A stretch of 64,000 nucleotides of DNA from the NCBI RefSeq assembly GCF_023380205.1, contig NZ_CP093361.1, forward strand, positions 1,234,172 through 1,298,171, in the 5' to 3' direction. The stretch's first letter is position 1. The number at the start of each line of letters is the position of its first letter. Below are positions 1-9,635 of this stretch, piece by piece. The notes beneath the pieces are model-generated. The model did no database searches. It worked only from the letters and a program-made list of their open reading frames with translations, and was not told the DNA's origin. Source of the stretch: Nicoliella spurrieriana (GTDB lineage: Bacteria > Bacillota > Bacilli > Lactobacillales > Lactobacillaceae). The position numbers were made by a program, and so were the translations under genes.

Positions 1-1
1 T

Positions 2-658
2 ATTGCATTGAATGAACGAATGTGTAACTATACCACCATTTTTGATGAAGACTATCCTCCGAATCTCTTGGAAGCCGGGTTACCGCCAATGGTCCTTTTT
101 TATCAGGGAAATATTAGGCTGGCACACCAAAAGCTATTGGGGATGGTGGGGAGTCGGAAAAATTCAGGCTATGCGATCCAAACAATGCGGGCGTTAGTTC
201 CAGAGCTAGTTAAAAATCAGATTGTGACCGTCTCTGGATTAGCAACCGGTGTTGACGGACTATGTCATCGGTTAACGATTCAAAATGGTGGGAGCACGAT
301 TGCAGTAATTGGGACCGGGTTAGATTACTGTTATCCTAGGAACAATGTCAGATTACAATCACTAATTGCACACGATCATTTATTATTAACGGAGTACCCG
401 CTGGGAGTAAGCGTTCGTAAACATCACTTTTTAGAACGAAATCGGGTCATTGCCGGTTTAATAAAAAATATTATTATTATCGAAGCCGCCCAAAAATCAG
501 GGAGTTTAATTACCGCTAATTTAGCACTAAATAACAATCGTAATGTAATGGCAATCCCCGGTCCCATCGGGCATTGCTTGTCAGTTGGTTGTAATGAATT
601 AATTGCCGAGGGGGCCAAGCCGGTTTTAACGGTCGAAGATATTTTGGAAGATTTTTAA
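2..658 (+). CDS. dprA: DNA processing protein DprA, 5' truncated by window edge
   Basis: DprA loads RecA onto incoming single-stranded DNA during natural transformation. The reading frame is open from the first bases and enters the protein inside its N-terminal region, so the true start lies upstream; the TTG at 8 has no ribosome site and is not credible as a start. Visible Rossmann-fold motifs in order are VGSRKNSGY, VSGLATGVDG, IGTGLDYCYP, ERNRVIAGL and SGSLITA, all typical of the family. The protein stops soon after the Rossmann core, so a C-terminal winged-helix domain appears to be absent or very short. Neighbour order dprA-topA-xerC-hslV-hslU is the usual lactobacillar arrangement. Confidence 0.95.
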   Translation: MALNERMCNYTTIFDEDYPPNLLEAGLPPMVLFYQGNIRLAHQKLLGMVGSRKNSGYAIQTMRALVPELVKNQIVTVSGLATGVDGLCHRLTIQNGGSTIAVIGTGLDYCYPRNNVRLQSLIAHDHLLLTEYPLGVSVRKHHFLERNRVIAGLIKNIIIIEAAQKSGSLITANLALNNNRNVMAIPGPIGHCLSVGCNELIAEGAKPVLTVEDILEDF

Positions 659-739
659 TTTGACACAATCACGGAACTGCAATATTATGTGAGAGATTTA
701 GTGAATAAAAAATAAATAATTTGATTGAGGGATTATTTA

Positions 740-2845
740 ATGACCACAAAGACAAAAACTTCCACATCGAAACGTAAAAGAACCGTTAAGAAAAAACTAG
801 TAATCGTTGAATCACCAGCGAAAGCAAAGACAATTGAAAAATATTTAGGACGTACTTATCGTGTGATCGCTAGTAAGGGTCATATTCGAGACCTTCCTAA
901 GAGTAAGATGGGGGTCGATATTGAAAACCACTTTGAGCCTCACTATATTTCCATTCGTGGAAAGGGCGATACAATTAAGATGCTCCGTGCTGAGGCTAAA
1001 AAAGCGAAGGCGATCTACTTAGCATCCGATCCGGATCGAGAAGGGGAATCGATTGCTTGGCATCTTTCCCATCTATTGGGGTTGGATATTCATGATAATA
1101 ATCGAGTTGCCTTTCATGAAATTACAAAGGATGCCGTTAAGGATGCCTTTAAAAATCCACGAACAATTGATATGAATTTAGTGGATGCCCAACAAGCTCG
1201 TCGAGTCTTGGATCGATTAGTTGGTTATTCAATCTCACCATTACTTTGGAAAAAGGTTAAAAAGGGTCTTAGTGCTGGGCGGGTTCAATCAATTGCTTTA
1301 TGGTTGATTATCGACCGTGAACGCGCAATTAGAAAGTTTGTTCCAGAAGAATATTGGACGATTGATAGTGAGTTTAAAAAGGGACGGGCAAAGTTTAACG
1401 CCAGTTTCTATGGATTAAATGGTAAAAAAGCGGAGCTACACAATAATGATGATGTTCAGTCAGTTTTAGGCCGTTTAGATAAGCAAGCTGATTTTAAGAT
1501 TACCAGTGTAAAGAAGCGGGAACGGAGAAGACAGCCCCAGCAACCATTCACGACTAGCACGATGCAACAGGTCGCTAACCGCCAGTTGAAATTTAGGACT
1601 GGTAAAACGATGATGGCTGCCCAACAATTATACGAAGGAATCCACCTAGGAAAAGAAGGTAGTCAGGGATTAATTACCTATATGCGGACGGATTCCACAA
1701 GAATCTCTGCAATTGCAAAGCATGAAGCAGCGACTTATCTTCATGAGAATCTGGGGCCTGAATATGCAGCTAATAAACCGCTCAAGGGGAAATTGCCCGA
1801 AGGTGCTCAGGATGCCCATGAGGCGATTCGGCCGACATCCGTGATGAGAACACCGGATAGCGTGAAGGAGTACTTAAATCGTGATCAATTTAGACTATAT
1901 CAGTTGATTTGGTCTAGATTTGTGGCTAGTCAGATGACACCTGCGGTTATGGATACCATGACGGTTGATTTAGAGCAAAATAACGTTAATTTCCGGGCCA
2001 ATGGCTCTAAGCTCAAGTTCCCTGGATTTTTGAAGGTTTATGGGACCCGCGAAAAAGATAACGATTTGCCGGATTTAGTTGAGGGTGATGCTGCTAAACT
2101 AGTAAAGACTAATCCTGATCAACACTTTACCCAGCCACCAGCTCGTTATAGTGAAGCTGCTTTGATTAAGGCCCTAGAAGAAAATGGTGTCGGCAGGCCA
2201 TCAACCTACGCTCCGACCCTTGGGACGATTCAAAAGCGTTACTACGTTAAATTTGTCGGCCGCCGCTTTGAACCCACTGAATTGGGTGAAATCGTTAACG
2301 ACATTATCGAGGAATATTTCCCAGATATCATTAATATTGACTTTACTGCTGATTTAGAATCTAAATTAGATGAAATTGAAGACGCTAAGCAAAATTGGGT
2401 CAACGTGGTCGATCAGTTCTATCAACCATTCTCAAAAGAGGTTCACCATGCTGAAAAGACAATGGAGAACGTTCAAATCAAGGATGAACCCGCTGGCTTT
2501 AATTGTGAAATCTGTGGTGCGCCAATGGTCATTAAGATGGGACGTTATGGGAAGTTCTATGCTTGTTCACGCTTTCCTGATTGTCGCAATACCCAGGCAA
2601 TTGTAAAGGAAATTGGTGTCACTTGTCCTAAGTGTAAGCAGGGACAGGTAATTGAAAGAAAATCCAAAAAGAACCGCATTTTTTATGGTTGTTCAAGATA
2701 CCCAGAATGTGATTTTGTAACTTGGGATAAGCCGGTTGGGCGTGATTGTCCACGGGATGGGCACTTCTTAGTTGAAAAGAAAATTAAGGGTGGCGTTCAG
2801 GTGGTTTGCCCAAATGGTGACTATGAAGAACCAGTTCAAAAATAG
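740..2845 (+). CDS. topA: DNA topoisomerase I
   Basis: Type IA topoisomerase that relaxes negative supercoils through a 5'-phosphotyrosine link; 701 aa. A TOPRIM domain opens the protein ([11 protein letters not shown] near residue 25, then SDPDREGES with the acidic metal-binding residues). The catalytic tyrosine is Y314 in the ITYMRTDST motif. The C-terminus carries two four-cysteine zinc ribbons (CEICG...CSRFPDC and CPKC...CSRYPEC) and a third, degenerate one. The ATG at 740 is chosen because GAGGG lies 8 nt upstream; the in-frame TTG at 725 would overlap that site. Lys-rich N-terminal extension of about 20 residues. Confidence 0.98.
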   Translation: MTTKTKTSTSKRKRTVKKKLVIVESPAKAKTIEKYLGRTYRVIASKGHIRDLPKSKMGVDIENHFEPHYISIRGKGDTIKMLRAEAKKAKAIYLASDPDREGESIAWHLSHLLGLDIHDNNRVAFHEITKDAVKDAFKNPRTIDMNLVDAQQARRVLDRLVGYSISPLLWKKVKKGLSAGRVQSIALWLIIDRERAIRKFVPEEYWTIDSEFKKGRAKFNASFYGLNGKKAELHNNDDVQSVLGRLDKQADFKITSVKKRERRRQPQQPFTTSTMQQVANRQLKFRTGKTMMAAQQLYEGIHLGKEGSQGLITYMRTDSTRISAIAKHEAATYLHENLGPEYAANKPLKGKLPEGAQDAHEAIRPTSVMRTPDSVKEYLNRDQFRLYQLIWSRFVASQMTPAVMDTMTVDLEQNNVNFRANGSKLKFPGFLKVYGTREKDNDLPDLVEGDAAKLVKTNPDQHFTQPPARYSEAALIKALEENGVGRPSTYAPTLGTIQKRYYVKFVGRRFEPTELGEIVNDIIEEYFPDIINIDFTADLESKLDEIEDAKQNWVNVVDQFYQPFSKEVHHAEKTMENVQIKDEPAGFNCEICGAPMVIKMGRYGKFYACSRFPDCRNTQAIVKEIGVTCPKCKQGQVIERKSKKNRIFYGCSRYPECDFVTWDKPVGRDCPRDGHFLVEKKIKGGVQVVCPNGDYEEPVQK

Positions 2846-2879
2846 GAGATTATCGAATTAGATAGTCTCTTTTATTTTT
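2845..2879 (+). terminator. Intrinsic terminator after topA
   Basis: An imperfect stem of about 10 bp (GGAGATTATC with GATAGTCTCT, one G-T pair) around a 6-nt loop is followed by TTTTATTTTT. Confidence 0.7.
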
Positions 2880-2924
2880 GAATTCAAGTAAAAAGTTTAA
2901 TTTTACTTTAACTAAGGTGAAAAA

Positions 2925-3836
2925 ATGAAAAAAGAAGAAATAATCAAAAAATTCATTCATTATATTCAAATTGAAAAACAATACTCCAGTGAAACCATTC
3001 GCGCATATGAAAATGATTTAAAAGAATTTAACAAAATTGCCATCGGGAAACAAAATAAATCGTTACTAACAGTCAACGAAATTGACGTAGAAAACTATTT
3101 GAACTATATGCATAACAAGGGCGATCAACGTAATACCATTTTAAGAAAGGTCTCATCAATCCGGTCTTTTTATAACTATCTAATCAAGAGTGATATTACT
3201 AAAAACCAACCATTTGAATATGTGCACTTGAAAAAGAAACAAAATCGATTACCCAAGTTCTTATATCCTAACGAGATTAAAGAATTGTTTAAATCAGCTC
3301 ATAATGGAACAAATGAGGCATTAATTCCAAGAAATATTGCTATACTAGAATTGTTATTTAGTACTGGGTTGCGGGTAAGTGAATGCGCAGCATTAACCAT
3401 TAGTCACATTGACTTTAATAACCGTATTATGGATATTTGGGGAAAGGGGAATAAGCAACGTTTTGTACCCTTCAGTCAGGAAACTTTGCAAGCCCTAAGA
3501 GTCTACATTAGAACAACGCGGCAAACCTTAATGAATGATTACCATCAAGACCATGGGTATCTGTTTATTAATCATCATGCTAACCCCATTACTACTAGGG
3601 GAATTGAGTATATTCTAGATGCAATCTTAAAAAATAGTTCCATAAATGGTAATATTTATCCACATATGTTCAGGCATACGTTTGCAACTGACATGTTAAA
3701 TAACGGGGCGGATCTAAGGAGTGTTCAGGAGTTATTAGGGCACAGCAGTTTATCCACTACTCAAATCTATACCCACGTAACTAAGGAAAATCTATTAAAA
3801 AATTATAATCAATTTTTCCCACGATCAAAGGAATAA
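2925..3836 (+). CDS. xerC: Tyrosine recombinase XerC
   Basis: Site-specific recombinase that resolves chromosome dimers at dif together with XerD/XerS. At 303 aa it has the normal two-domain length: an N-terminal SAM-like core-binding domain (about residues 1-90, including QYSSETIRAYENDL) and a catalytic domain. The catalytic arginine sits in STGLRVSE near residue 150, the HxxR box in HMFRHTFATDML near residue 250, followed by LLGHSSLSTTQIYTHV with the nucleophilic tyrosine near residue 282. Position between topA and hslV is the standard location for xerC in lactobacilli and bacilli, which separates it from phage integrases. Confidence 0.93.
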   Translation: MKKEEIIKKFIHYIQIEKQYSSETIRAYENDLKEFNKIAIGKQNKSLLTVNEIDVENYLNYMHNKGDQRNTILRKVSSIRSFYNYLIKSDITKNQPFEYVHLKKKQNRLPKFLYPNEIKELFKSAHNGTNEALIPRNIAILELLFSTGLRVSECAALTISHIDFNNRIMDIWGKGNKQRFVPFSQETLQALRVYIRTTRQTLMNDYHQDHGYLFINHHANPITTRGIEYILDAILKNSSINGNIYPHMFRHTFATDMLNNGADLRSVQELLGHSSLSTTQIYTHVTKENLLKNYNQFFPRSKE

Positions 3837-3851
3837 AGGAGCAGATTAAGA

Positions 3852-4394
3852 ATGACAGTGAAATTTGAAGCAACTACGATTTGTGCAGTTCGGCATAATG
3901 GGCATATTGCAATGGCAGGTGACGGACAGGTCACAATGGGCGAAAAGGTGATCATGAAGGGCACTGCTCATAAAGTTCGTAAAATTTATGATGGTAAAGT
4001 GGCCGTTTGATTTGCCGGTAGCGTGGCTGATGCATTTAACTTGGAATCTAAATTTGAGGGCAAGCTAAAGGAATATAGTGGAAACTTAAAACAAGCGGCA
4101 GTTAAACTCGCCCAACAATGGCGTGGCGATCAAGCATTACAAAAACTAGAAGCACTATTAATCGTTGCCGATCACAAGGATTTATTACTAGTTTCAGGAT
4201 CAGGAGAGGTAATTGAACCTGATGATGATATTTTAGCAATTGGTTCTGGGGGTAATTTTGCATTAGCTGCCGCACTTGGAATGAAGCATCATGCACCAGC
4301 AATGAGTGCAAAAGAAATTGCTGAAGCCTCCATTCACATTGCCGGAAGTATTGATATTTTTACTAACCAGAACGTTATTTCAGAAGAATTATAA
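3852..4394 (+). pseudogene. hslV: ATP-dependent protease peptidase HslV (ClpQ), broken by one in-frame TGA
   Basis: HslV is the threonine peptidase ring of the HslUV protease. From the ATG at 3852 the frame reads [25 protein letters not shown] and [10 protein letters not shown], all typical of the family, then meets TGA at 4008-4010 (codon 53). The same frame continues without any indel as [15 protein letters not shown] to the normal C-terminus at 4394, giving a 180-codon gene of normal length. Homologues have Gly at this codon (VGFAGS), so a single G-to-T change in GGA explains the stop. The fragment downstream could start at the GTG at 4023 but would lack the N-terminal catalytic threonine region. 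RBS AAAGGAG lies upstream of 3852; hslU follows 21 bp downstream. Confidence 0.9.
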
Positions 4395-4415
4395 TTTAAA
4401 TTAGGAGAATTTTTA

Positions 4416-5834
4416 ATGGAAGCAATTGATAAAACACCAAAACAAATTGTTAAAGAATTAGATAACTACATCATTGGCCAAGATGATGCTAAAAAAGCAG
4501 TAGCCGTTGCATTAAGGAACCGCTATCGAAGAATGCATCTTTCTAAGTCGATGCAAGAAGATATTACCCCTAAAAACATTTTAATGATTGGACCAACTGG
4601 AGTTGGTAAGACCGAAATTGCAAGACGGCTTGCTAAAATTGTTAACGCACCATTTGTAAAAGTGGAAGCAACTAAATTTACTGAAGTTGGGTATGTTGGT
4701 GGTGATGTTGAATCAATGGTTCGGGACTTAGTTGAAAATGCTGTTAAAGAAGTGCGAGAAGAACGCTTCGAACGGGTCGCTAGTCAAGCAGCAAAACAAG
4801 CAAATGAACGCATTGCCGAATTAATGGTTCCAGATGATAATCAACAAGCAAATCAAAATGCTGATATGAAGAGCATGATGGATATGTTGAACCAGATTCA
4901 AAAGGGGAAAATGCCGACGGAACAAGATCAACCCAAACACCAACCAGTTAGCCAAGCAGTTAAGGATAAACGTGCGCAAGTCTTAAAAGAATTAGAATTA
5001 GGCCAACTCGAAGATAAGATGGTTGAAATTGAAATGGATGATCCTAAGCAATCAGTATCACAACAAAATAACATGTTGGGACAAATGGGTATTGATTTAA
5101 ACGATACCTTGGGAAACATGCTGCCAAAGAAGAAAATCAAGGCCCACTTAAAGGTGGCTGAGGCTCGTGAAATTTTAATTCGTGAAGAATCAGAGAAACT
5201 GGTTAATGATGCCGATCTATACCGGGAAGCCATTAACCGGACCCAAAATACTGGAATCATTTTTATCGATGAAATTGATAAAATTGTTGGTGGAAAGTCA
5301 CAAAATAAGGGTGAGGTCTCAAGAGAAGGAGTTCAACGAGACATTTTACCAATCGTTGAAGGAGCTAACATCAATACTAAGTATGGACTAGTGGATACTA
5401 GCCATATCCTATTTATTGCATCTGGAGCATTTGCCGAAAGCAAGCCTAGCGATTTAATTGCTGAGCTTCAGGGCCGCTTTCCAATCAGAGTTGAATTAGA
5501 TTCTCTTAGCAAGGAAGACTTCGTCAATATTTTAACAAAACCGAACAATGCTTTGATTAAACAGTACGTAGCATTGATTGGTACTGATAATATTAAGGTC
5601 ACTTTTACCATCGAATCAATTCAAAAAATTGCTGAAATTGCGTATAATGTAAATCGTGATGTTCAAAACATCGGAGCTAGAAGGCTTCATACAATTCTAG
5701 AAAAACTATTAGAAGATTTACTATTTGAAGGTCCCGATATGGAAATGGGAGACATTACGATTACTGAACATTACGTTGAAGATAAGGTCGGACACTTAGC
5801 AAAGGATCAAAATCTATCACAATTCATTCTATAA
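4416..5834 (+). CDS. hslU: HslUV protease ATPase subunit HslU (ClpY)
   Basis: AAA+ unfoldase that feeds substrates to HslV; 472 aa. Walker A is GPTGVGKT at about residues 59-66, Walker B is IIFIDEIDKI near residue 280, and the intermediate domain between them is long and Gln/Lys-rich, as in other Firmicutes. The sensor and arginine-finger region (ELQGRFPIRVEL, NIGARRLHTILE) is intact. RBS TTAGGAG precedes the ATG. It probably shares a transcript with hslV, whose coding frame is interrupted, so HslU may act without its peptidase partner in this strain. Confidence 0.97.
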   Translation: MEAIDKTPKQIVKELDNYIIGQDDAKKAVAVALRNRYRRMHLSKSMQEDITPKNILMIGPTGVGKTEIARRLAKIVNAPFVKVEATKFTEVGYVGGDVESMVRDLVENAVKEVREERFERVASQAAKQANERIAELMVPDDNQQANQNADMKSMMDMLNQIQKGKMPTEQDQPKHQPVSQAVKDKRAQVLKELELGQLEDKMVEIEMDDPKQSVSQQNNMLGQMGIDLNDTLGNMLPKKKIKAHLKVAEAREILIREESEKLVNDADLYREAINRTQNTGIIFIDEIDKIVGGKSQNKGEVSREGVQRDILPIVEGANINTKYGLVDTSHILFIASGAFAESKPSDLIAELQGRFPIRVELDSLSKEDFVNILTKPNNALIKQYVALIGTDNIKVTFTIESIQKIAEIAYNVNRDVQNIGARRLHTILEKLLEDLLFEGPDMEMGDITITEHYVEDKVGHLAKDQNLSQFIL

Positions 5835-5910
5835 TCGGTTAATTTAGTGCTCTAATCTAATTTTTTTGCTAGAATTAACTTAAATAACTAGAATAGATGA
5901 GGATGATAGC

Positions 5911-6789
5911 ATGGAATTTACTTTATTAAATGACGATTTAACAATTAAAGTCAATTCAAAGGGGGCCGAGCTTAATAGTGTCAAGGGTGCTAACGGAATT
6001 GAGTACTTATGGCAAGCTGAGCCTAATTTTTGGTGTAGACATGCACCAATCTTATTTCCAATCGTGGGGCGTTTAAAAAACGATAAATATGAATATGAAG
6101 GTAAGCAATATTCAATGGGTCAACATGGTTTTGCCCGTGATATGGAATTTAAATTAAGTGAACAAACTAATGATTCGATTACGATGGTATTGAATTCTGA
6201 TTCAGATACTAAGGCAATGTACCCGTTTGATTTTCAATTATTTGTGAAGTACACGTTGGAGCAAAAGACCCTTAAGGTTAACCTAACCGTTGTAAATTCA
6301 GATGATAAAACGATGTACTTTTCAGTTGGTGCACATCCCGCATTCAACGTCCCATTAACCACCGGTACATTTAGTGACTATCAATTGAACGTGATCCCCA
6401 ATGAAATTTTTGATCAAGTCCCACTGCAAAACTCATTGAGTAATGCAAAAAGTGGAAACGAAATTGATTTGAAGTCACCATTAGGGATTAGCCGAACTCT
6501 TTTTAAAAACGATGCGGTTATCTTAAATCTCAATAGTAACCCCGTGGAGATTAAATTAACCAATGCTCATAATAGCGATGACCATGGCGTTTCATTGCAG
6601 ACAAAGGATGCTGAGTACATGGGACTTTGGTCTCAATACCCACAAGATGCTCAATTTGTTTGTATTGAGCCGTGGTGGGGCATTGCCGATGATGTTGATA
6701 CAGATGGCCTCTTAATCCATAAAAAGGGGATTAAGGATTTAGCTGCAGGTGCGCGGTTTAATACTCAATTCGATATTACGGTCCATTAA
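5911..6789 (+). CDS. Aldose 1-epimerase family protein (LacX-like)
   Basis: Galactose-mutarotase-fold protein of 292 aa, cytoplasmic, no signal peptide. Family signatures are the early NGIEYLWQAE and PILFPIVGRLKND segments, the HGFARD histidine motif, GAHPAFNVP with a second histidine, and a late glutamate in CIEPWWGIAD. These match the LacX/YeaD-like branch, which interconverts sugar anomers, but the specific substrate cannot be read from the sequence. RBS GATGAGGATG precedes the ATG. It stands as a single gene between hslU and a bidirectional terminator shared with plsY. Confidence 0.88.
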   Translation: MEFTLLNDDLTIKVNSKGAELNSVKGANGIEYLWQAEPNFWCRHAPILFPIVGRLKNDKYEYEGKQYSMGQHGFARDMEFKLSEQTNDSITMVLNSDSDTKAMYPFDFQLFVKYTLEQKTLKVNLTVVNSDDKTMYFSVGAHPAFNVPLTTGTFSDYQLNVIPNEIFDQVPLQNSLSNAKSGNEIDLKSPLGISRTLFKNDAVILNLNSNPVEIKLTNAHNSDDHGVSLQTKDAEYMGLWSQYPQDAQFVCIEPWWGIADDVDTDGLLIHKKGIKDLAAGARFNTQFDITVH

Positions 6790-6790
6790 T

Positions 6791-6827
6791 AAAAAGACGC
6801 TTACCAAATTGGTAAGCGTCTTTAATT
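6791..6827. terminator. Bidirectional terminator between epimerase gene and plsY
   Basis: Perfect 13-bp stem (AAAGACGCTTACC with GGTAAGCGTCTTT) with a 5-nt loop, flanked by A and T runs, so it can end transcripts from both convergent genes. Confidence 0.9.
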
Positions 6828-6829
6828 AT

Positions 6830-7450
6830 TTAGTGATGATTACGATTATAATTAATGCCAAAGTGGACTAGACGCTCATCACCAGCTCTAATTCGTTGAA
6901 TGTTTTTACGATGGCGGTAAAATACAAATAGCGTTAAGATAATAGCGATAGTGGCTAGCAAGTAATCCTTAATGAGTAGTGAAACAATCGAAACAAATAT
7001 AAAGGTACAAAGACTAGCTAGACTAACCATACTGCTCAAGTAAAGGACCAGAAGCAAAACGGCCGTTGCTAATATAAAGAGAATTGGATTATAGGTTAAT
7101 AGCATCCCCGCGCTAGTGGCAACTGCTTTACCGCCCTTGAATCTGTCAAAAATGGAAAAGGTATGTCCAGCCACCGCACAGAGTCCAAAAATTAATTCAG
7201 TCAGATGAATGGACCCAAAATTAACTTGAAAAATAAGTGGGAGTGCTGCTGATAACGCCCCCTTAGCGATGTCCATGAATAAAACGACCGTTCCGGCGAT
7301 GGGGCCTAAAACTCTGAATGTGTTGGTGGTCCCAATGTTGCCAGAACCATGTTTACGAATATCGACGTTAAAGAATTTTTCACCAATCAAAATTCCACTC
7401 GGAATCGACCCCAGTAAGTATGCTATGATTAACAATGCTGCAATTTTCAA
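6830..7450 (-). CDS. plsY: Acyl-phosphate glycerol-3-phosphate acyltransferase PlsY
   Basis: Membrane enzyme that transfers the acyl group of acyl-phosphate to glycerol-3-phosphate, the first step of phospholipid synthesis. The TTG at 7450 is taken as start because GGAGGC lies 6 nt upstream and it gives a 206-aa protein of normal size; a longer frame to 7540 would add an unusual hydrophilic extension. Conserved loops are visible in order: AYLLGSIPSG, the GSGNIGTTNTFR phosphate loop, the FKGGKAVATSAG loop, and a C-terminal HRKNIQRI segment. Five or so hydrophobic membrane helices alternate with these loops. Divergent from parE. Confidence 0.95.
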   Translation of the reverse strand: MKIAALLIIAYLLGSIPSGILIGEKFFNVDIRKHGSGNIGTTNTFRVLGPIAGTVVLFMDIAKGALSAALPLIFQVNFGSIHLTELIFGLCAVAGHTFSIFDRFKGGKAVATSAGMLLTYNPILFILATAVLLLVLYLSSMVSLASLCTFIFVSIVSLLIKDYLLATIAIILTLFVFYRHRKNIQRIRAGDERLVHFGINYNRNHH

Positions 7451-7589
7451 AATGATGCCTCCAATAATGATTTGGTTAAAATAACGATAATTTATCAAAT
7501 GTTCATCTTTTCGAGTGTTATAATAATTTATCTTAATCATATTATACCATAGAAGGTTAGCGGAAAATTCAAACGCTTGTTCGCATAAT

Positions 7590-7617
7590 TTGCAAAGTTA
7601 CACAAATAAGTTATTAT
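7590..7617 (+). promoter_or_regulatory. Probable promoter of parE-parC
   Basis: TTGCAA at 7590-7595 and TATTAT at 7612-7617 are 16 nt apart, just upstream of the parE ribosome site. Confidence 0.5.
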
Positions 7618-7653
7618 TATATAGATTGCATAATGTAAAGGAGTTTTCTCATA

Positions 7654-9612
7654 ATGGCAAAATCAAAACAAGAATATGATGATTCTTCCATTCAAGTTTT
7701 GGAAGGATTAGAAGCCGTTCGTAAGCGGCCGGGGATGTACATTGGATCCACTAACGGTAGTGGGCTACATCACTTGGTCTACGAGATCGTTGATAATGCC
7801 GTTGATGAGGCATTAGCAGGATATGGTGATGAAATTAATGTTACGATTCATAAGGATAATAGTTTAACCGTCGTTGATCATGGCCGGGGAATGCCCGTTG
7901 GAACCCATGTTTCTGGCAAACCCACTCCTGAAGTAATCTTGACGGTCCTCCACGCAGGGGGAAAATTTTCTGAAAACGGTGGTTATAAAACCTCTGGTGG
8001 ATTACATGGGGTTGGATCAAGCGTTGTTAATGCGCTTTCCACTAACTTAACGGTTACGATCGTTAGGGATGGTCGGAAGTATCAAGAAAAATTTGAAAAC
8101 GGTGGTAAGCCCATCGGTACTTTGAATGATTTGGGTAAAACTAGTGAGCATAGCGGGACAACGGTGACTTTCAAACCAGATCCAGCTATTTTTACGACCA
8201 CCGTTTTTAATTACGACATTTTAAAGGAACGGTTACGTGAATCAGCTTTCTTGCTAAAGGGAATCAAGATCACGTTGACCGATGAACGAACGACTCCAGC
8301 CAAGCATGATGAATTTCATTTTGAACGGGGAATTCAGGAATTTGTGGAATACCTAAACGAAGGCAAGCATACCTTGGGTCCGGTCATGTATTTTGATGGA
8401 TCTAAGGAGGGGATTGAAGTTGAAGTAGCCGCTCAATACAATGACGGATATACTGAAAATACCCTTTCATTCGTCAATAATGTTAGGACCAAGGATGGTG
8501 GGACCCACGAATCAGGGTTCCGGAGCGCTTGGACTAAGGCCTTTAATGAATATGCTAAAAAGGTAGGACTATTAAAGGGGAAGGATAAAAAGCTGGATGG
8601 AAACGATGTTAGAGAAGGGCTATCAGCAATTATTGCCTTAAAGATCCCTGAAGAACTATTACAGTTCGAGGGGCAAACAAAGGGAAAGCTAGGGACTCCT
8701 GAGGCGCGTTCCATCGTTGATAGCATCATTAGTGATAAGTTAATTTACTTTTTAATGGAAAACGGCGACTTTGCTCAGCAATTAGTTCAAAAGGCAATTC
8801 GAGCTCAACAGGCGCGTGACGCTGCTCGGAAAGCGCGGGATGAAAGTCGCGGTGGTAATAAAAAGCGTAAAAAGGAACGGCTGTTATCAGGTAAGTTAAC
8901 CCCTGCTCAATCTAAGGATGCCGCTAAGAATGAATTGTTCTTAGTGGAAGGGGATTCAGCCGGTGGATCTGCTAAGCAGGGACGTGATCGTAAGCATCAA
9001 GCCATCCTTCCATTACGGGGGAAGGTCTTAAACACTGAACGGGCAAAGCTACCTGATATTATGAAGAACGAAGAAATTAGTACCATGATCTATACCGTTG
9101 GTGCTGGGGTCGGTTCTGATTTTAATATTAAAGATGCTAACTATGATAAAATCATCATCATGACCGATGCTGATGATGATGGTGCCCACATTCAAATCCT
9201 ATTGCTGACCTTCTTTTACAAGTACATGCGACCAATGATTGAAGCGGGGCGCGTCTATATTGCATTACCACCACTGTATAAGGTGCAAAAGAAGGTTGGT
9301 AAAAAAGAGCGAATTGCATATGCCTGGACTAATAGTGAAATGGAACAGGAAGTAAAGGCATTTAAGAAGCCATACACCCTACAACGCTTCAAGGGATTAG
9401 GTGAAATGAATGCAGACCAACTCTGGGAAACGACCATGGATCCTGAGTCACGAACGTTGATTCAAGTCCATATCGATGATGCTAAATTAGCAGACCGGCG
9501 GGTCACTACTTTAATGGGTGATAAGGTCGCTCCTAGACGTGATTGGATCGAGCATAATGTTCAGTTCAACCTAGAAGAAGACGGCAGTATTTTAGATAAT
9601 ACCGCTAAATAG
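7654..9612 (+). CDS. parE: DNA topoisomerase IV subunit B
   Basis: ATPase subunit of the type II topoisomerase that decatenates replicated chromosomes; 652 aa. GHKL ATPase motifs are IVDNAVDEALAG, VVDHGRGMPVG and GGLHGVGSSVVNALS. The transducer domain follows, then the TOPRIM domain with LVEGDSAGGSAKQGRD, LPLRGKVLN and the DADDDGAH metal site, ending in QRFKGLGEMN. ParE rather than GyrB is inferred from the partner gene 24 bp downstream (parC) and the plsY-parE-parC order. RBS AAGGAG sits upstream of the ATG. Confidence 0.97.
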   Translation: MAKSKQEYDDSSIQVLEGLEAVRKRPGMYIGSTNGSGLHHLVYEIVDNAVDEALAGYGDEINVTIHKDNSLTVVDHGRGMPVGTHVSGKPTPEVILTVLHAGGKFSENGGYKTSGGLHGVGSSVVNALSTNLTVTIVRDGRKYQEKFENGGKPIGTLNDLGKTSEHSGTTVTFKPDPAIFTTTVFNYDILKERLRESAFLLKGIKITLTDERTTPAKHDEFHFERGIQEFVEYLNEGKHTLGPVMYFDGSKEGIEVEVAAQYNDGYTENTLSFVNNVRTKDGGTHESGFRSAWTKAFNEYAKKVGLLKGKDKKLDGNDVREGLSAIIALKIPEELLQFEGQTKGKLGTPEARSIVDSIISDKLIYFLMENGDFAQQLVQKAIRAQQARDAARKARDESRGGNKKRKKERLLSGKLTPAQSKDAAKNELFLVEGDSAGGSAKQGRDRKHQAILPLRGKVLNTERAKLPDIMKNEEISTMIYTVGAGVGSDFNIKDANYDKIIIMTDADDDGAHIQILLLTFFYKYMRPMIEAGRVYIALPPLYKVQKKVGKKERIAYAWTNSEMEQEVKAFKKPYTLQRFKGLGEMNADQLWETTMDPESRTLIQVHIDDAKLADRRVTTLMGDKVAPRRDWIEHNVQFNLEEDGSILDNTAK

Positions 9613-9635
9613 TTAATCAAGGGAGGCCCAATTAA

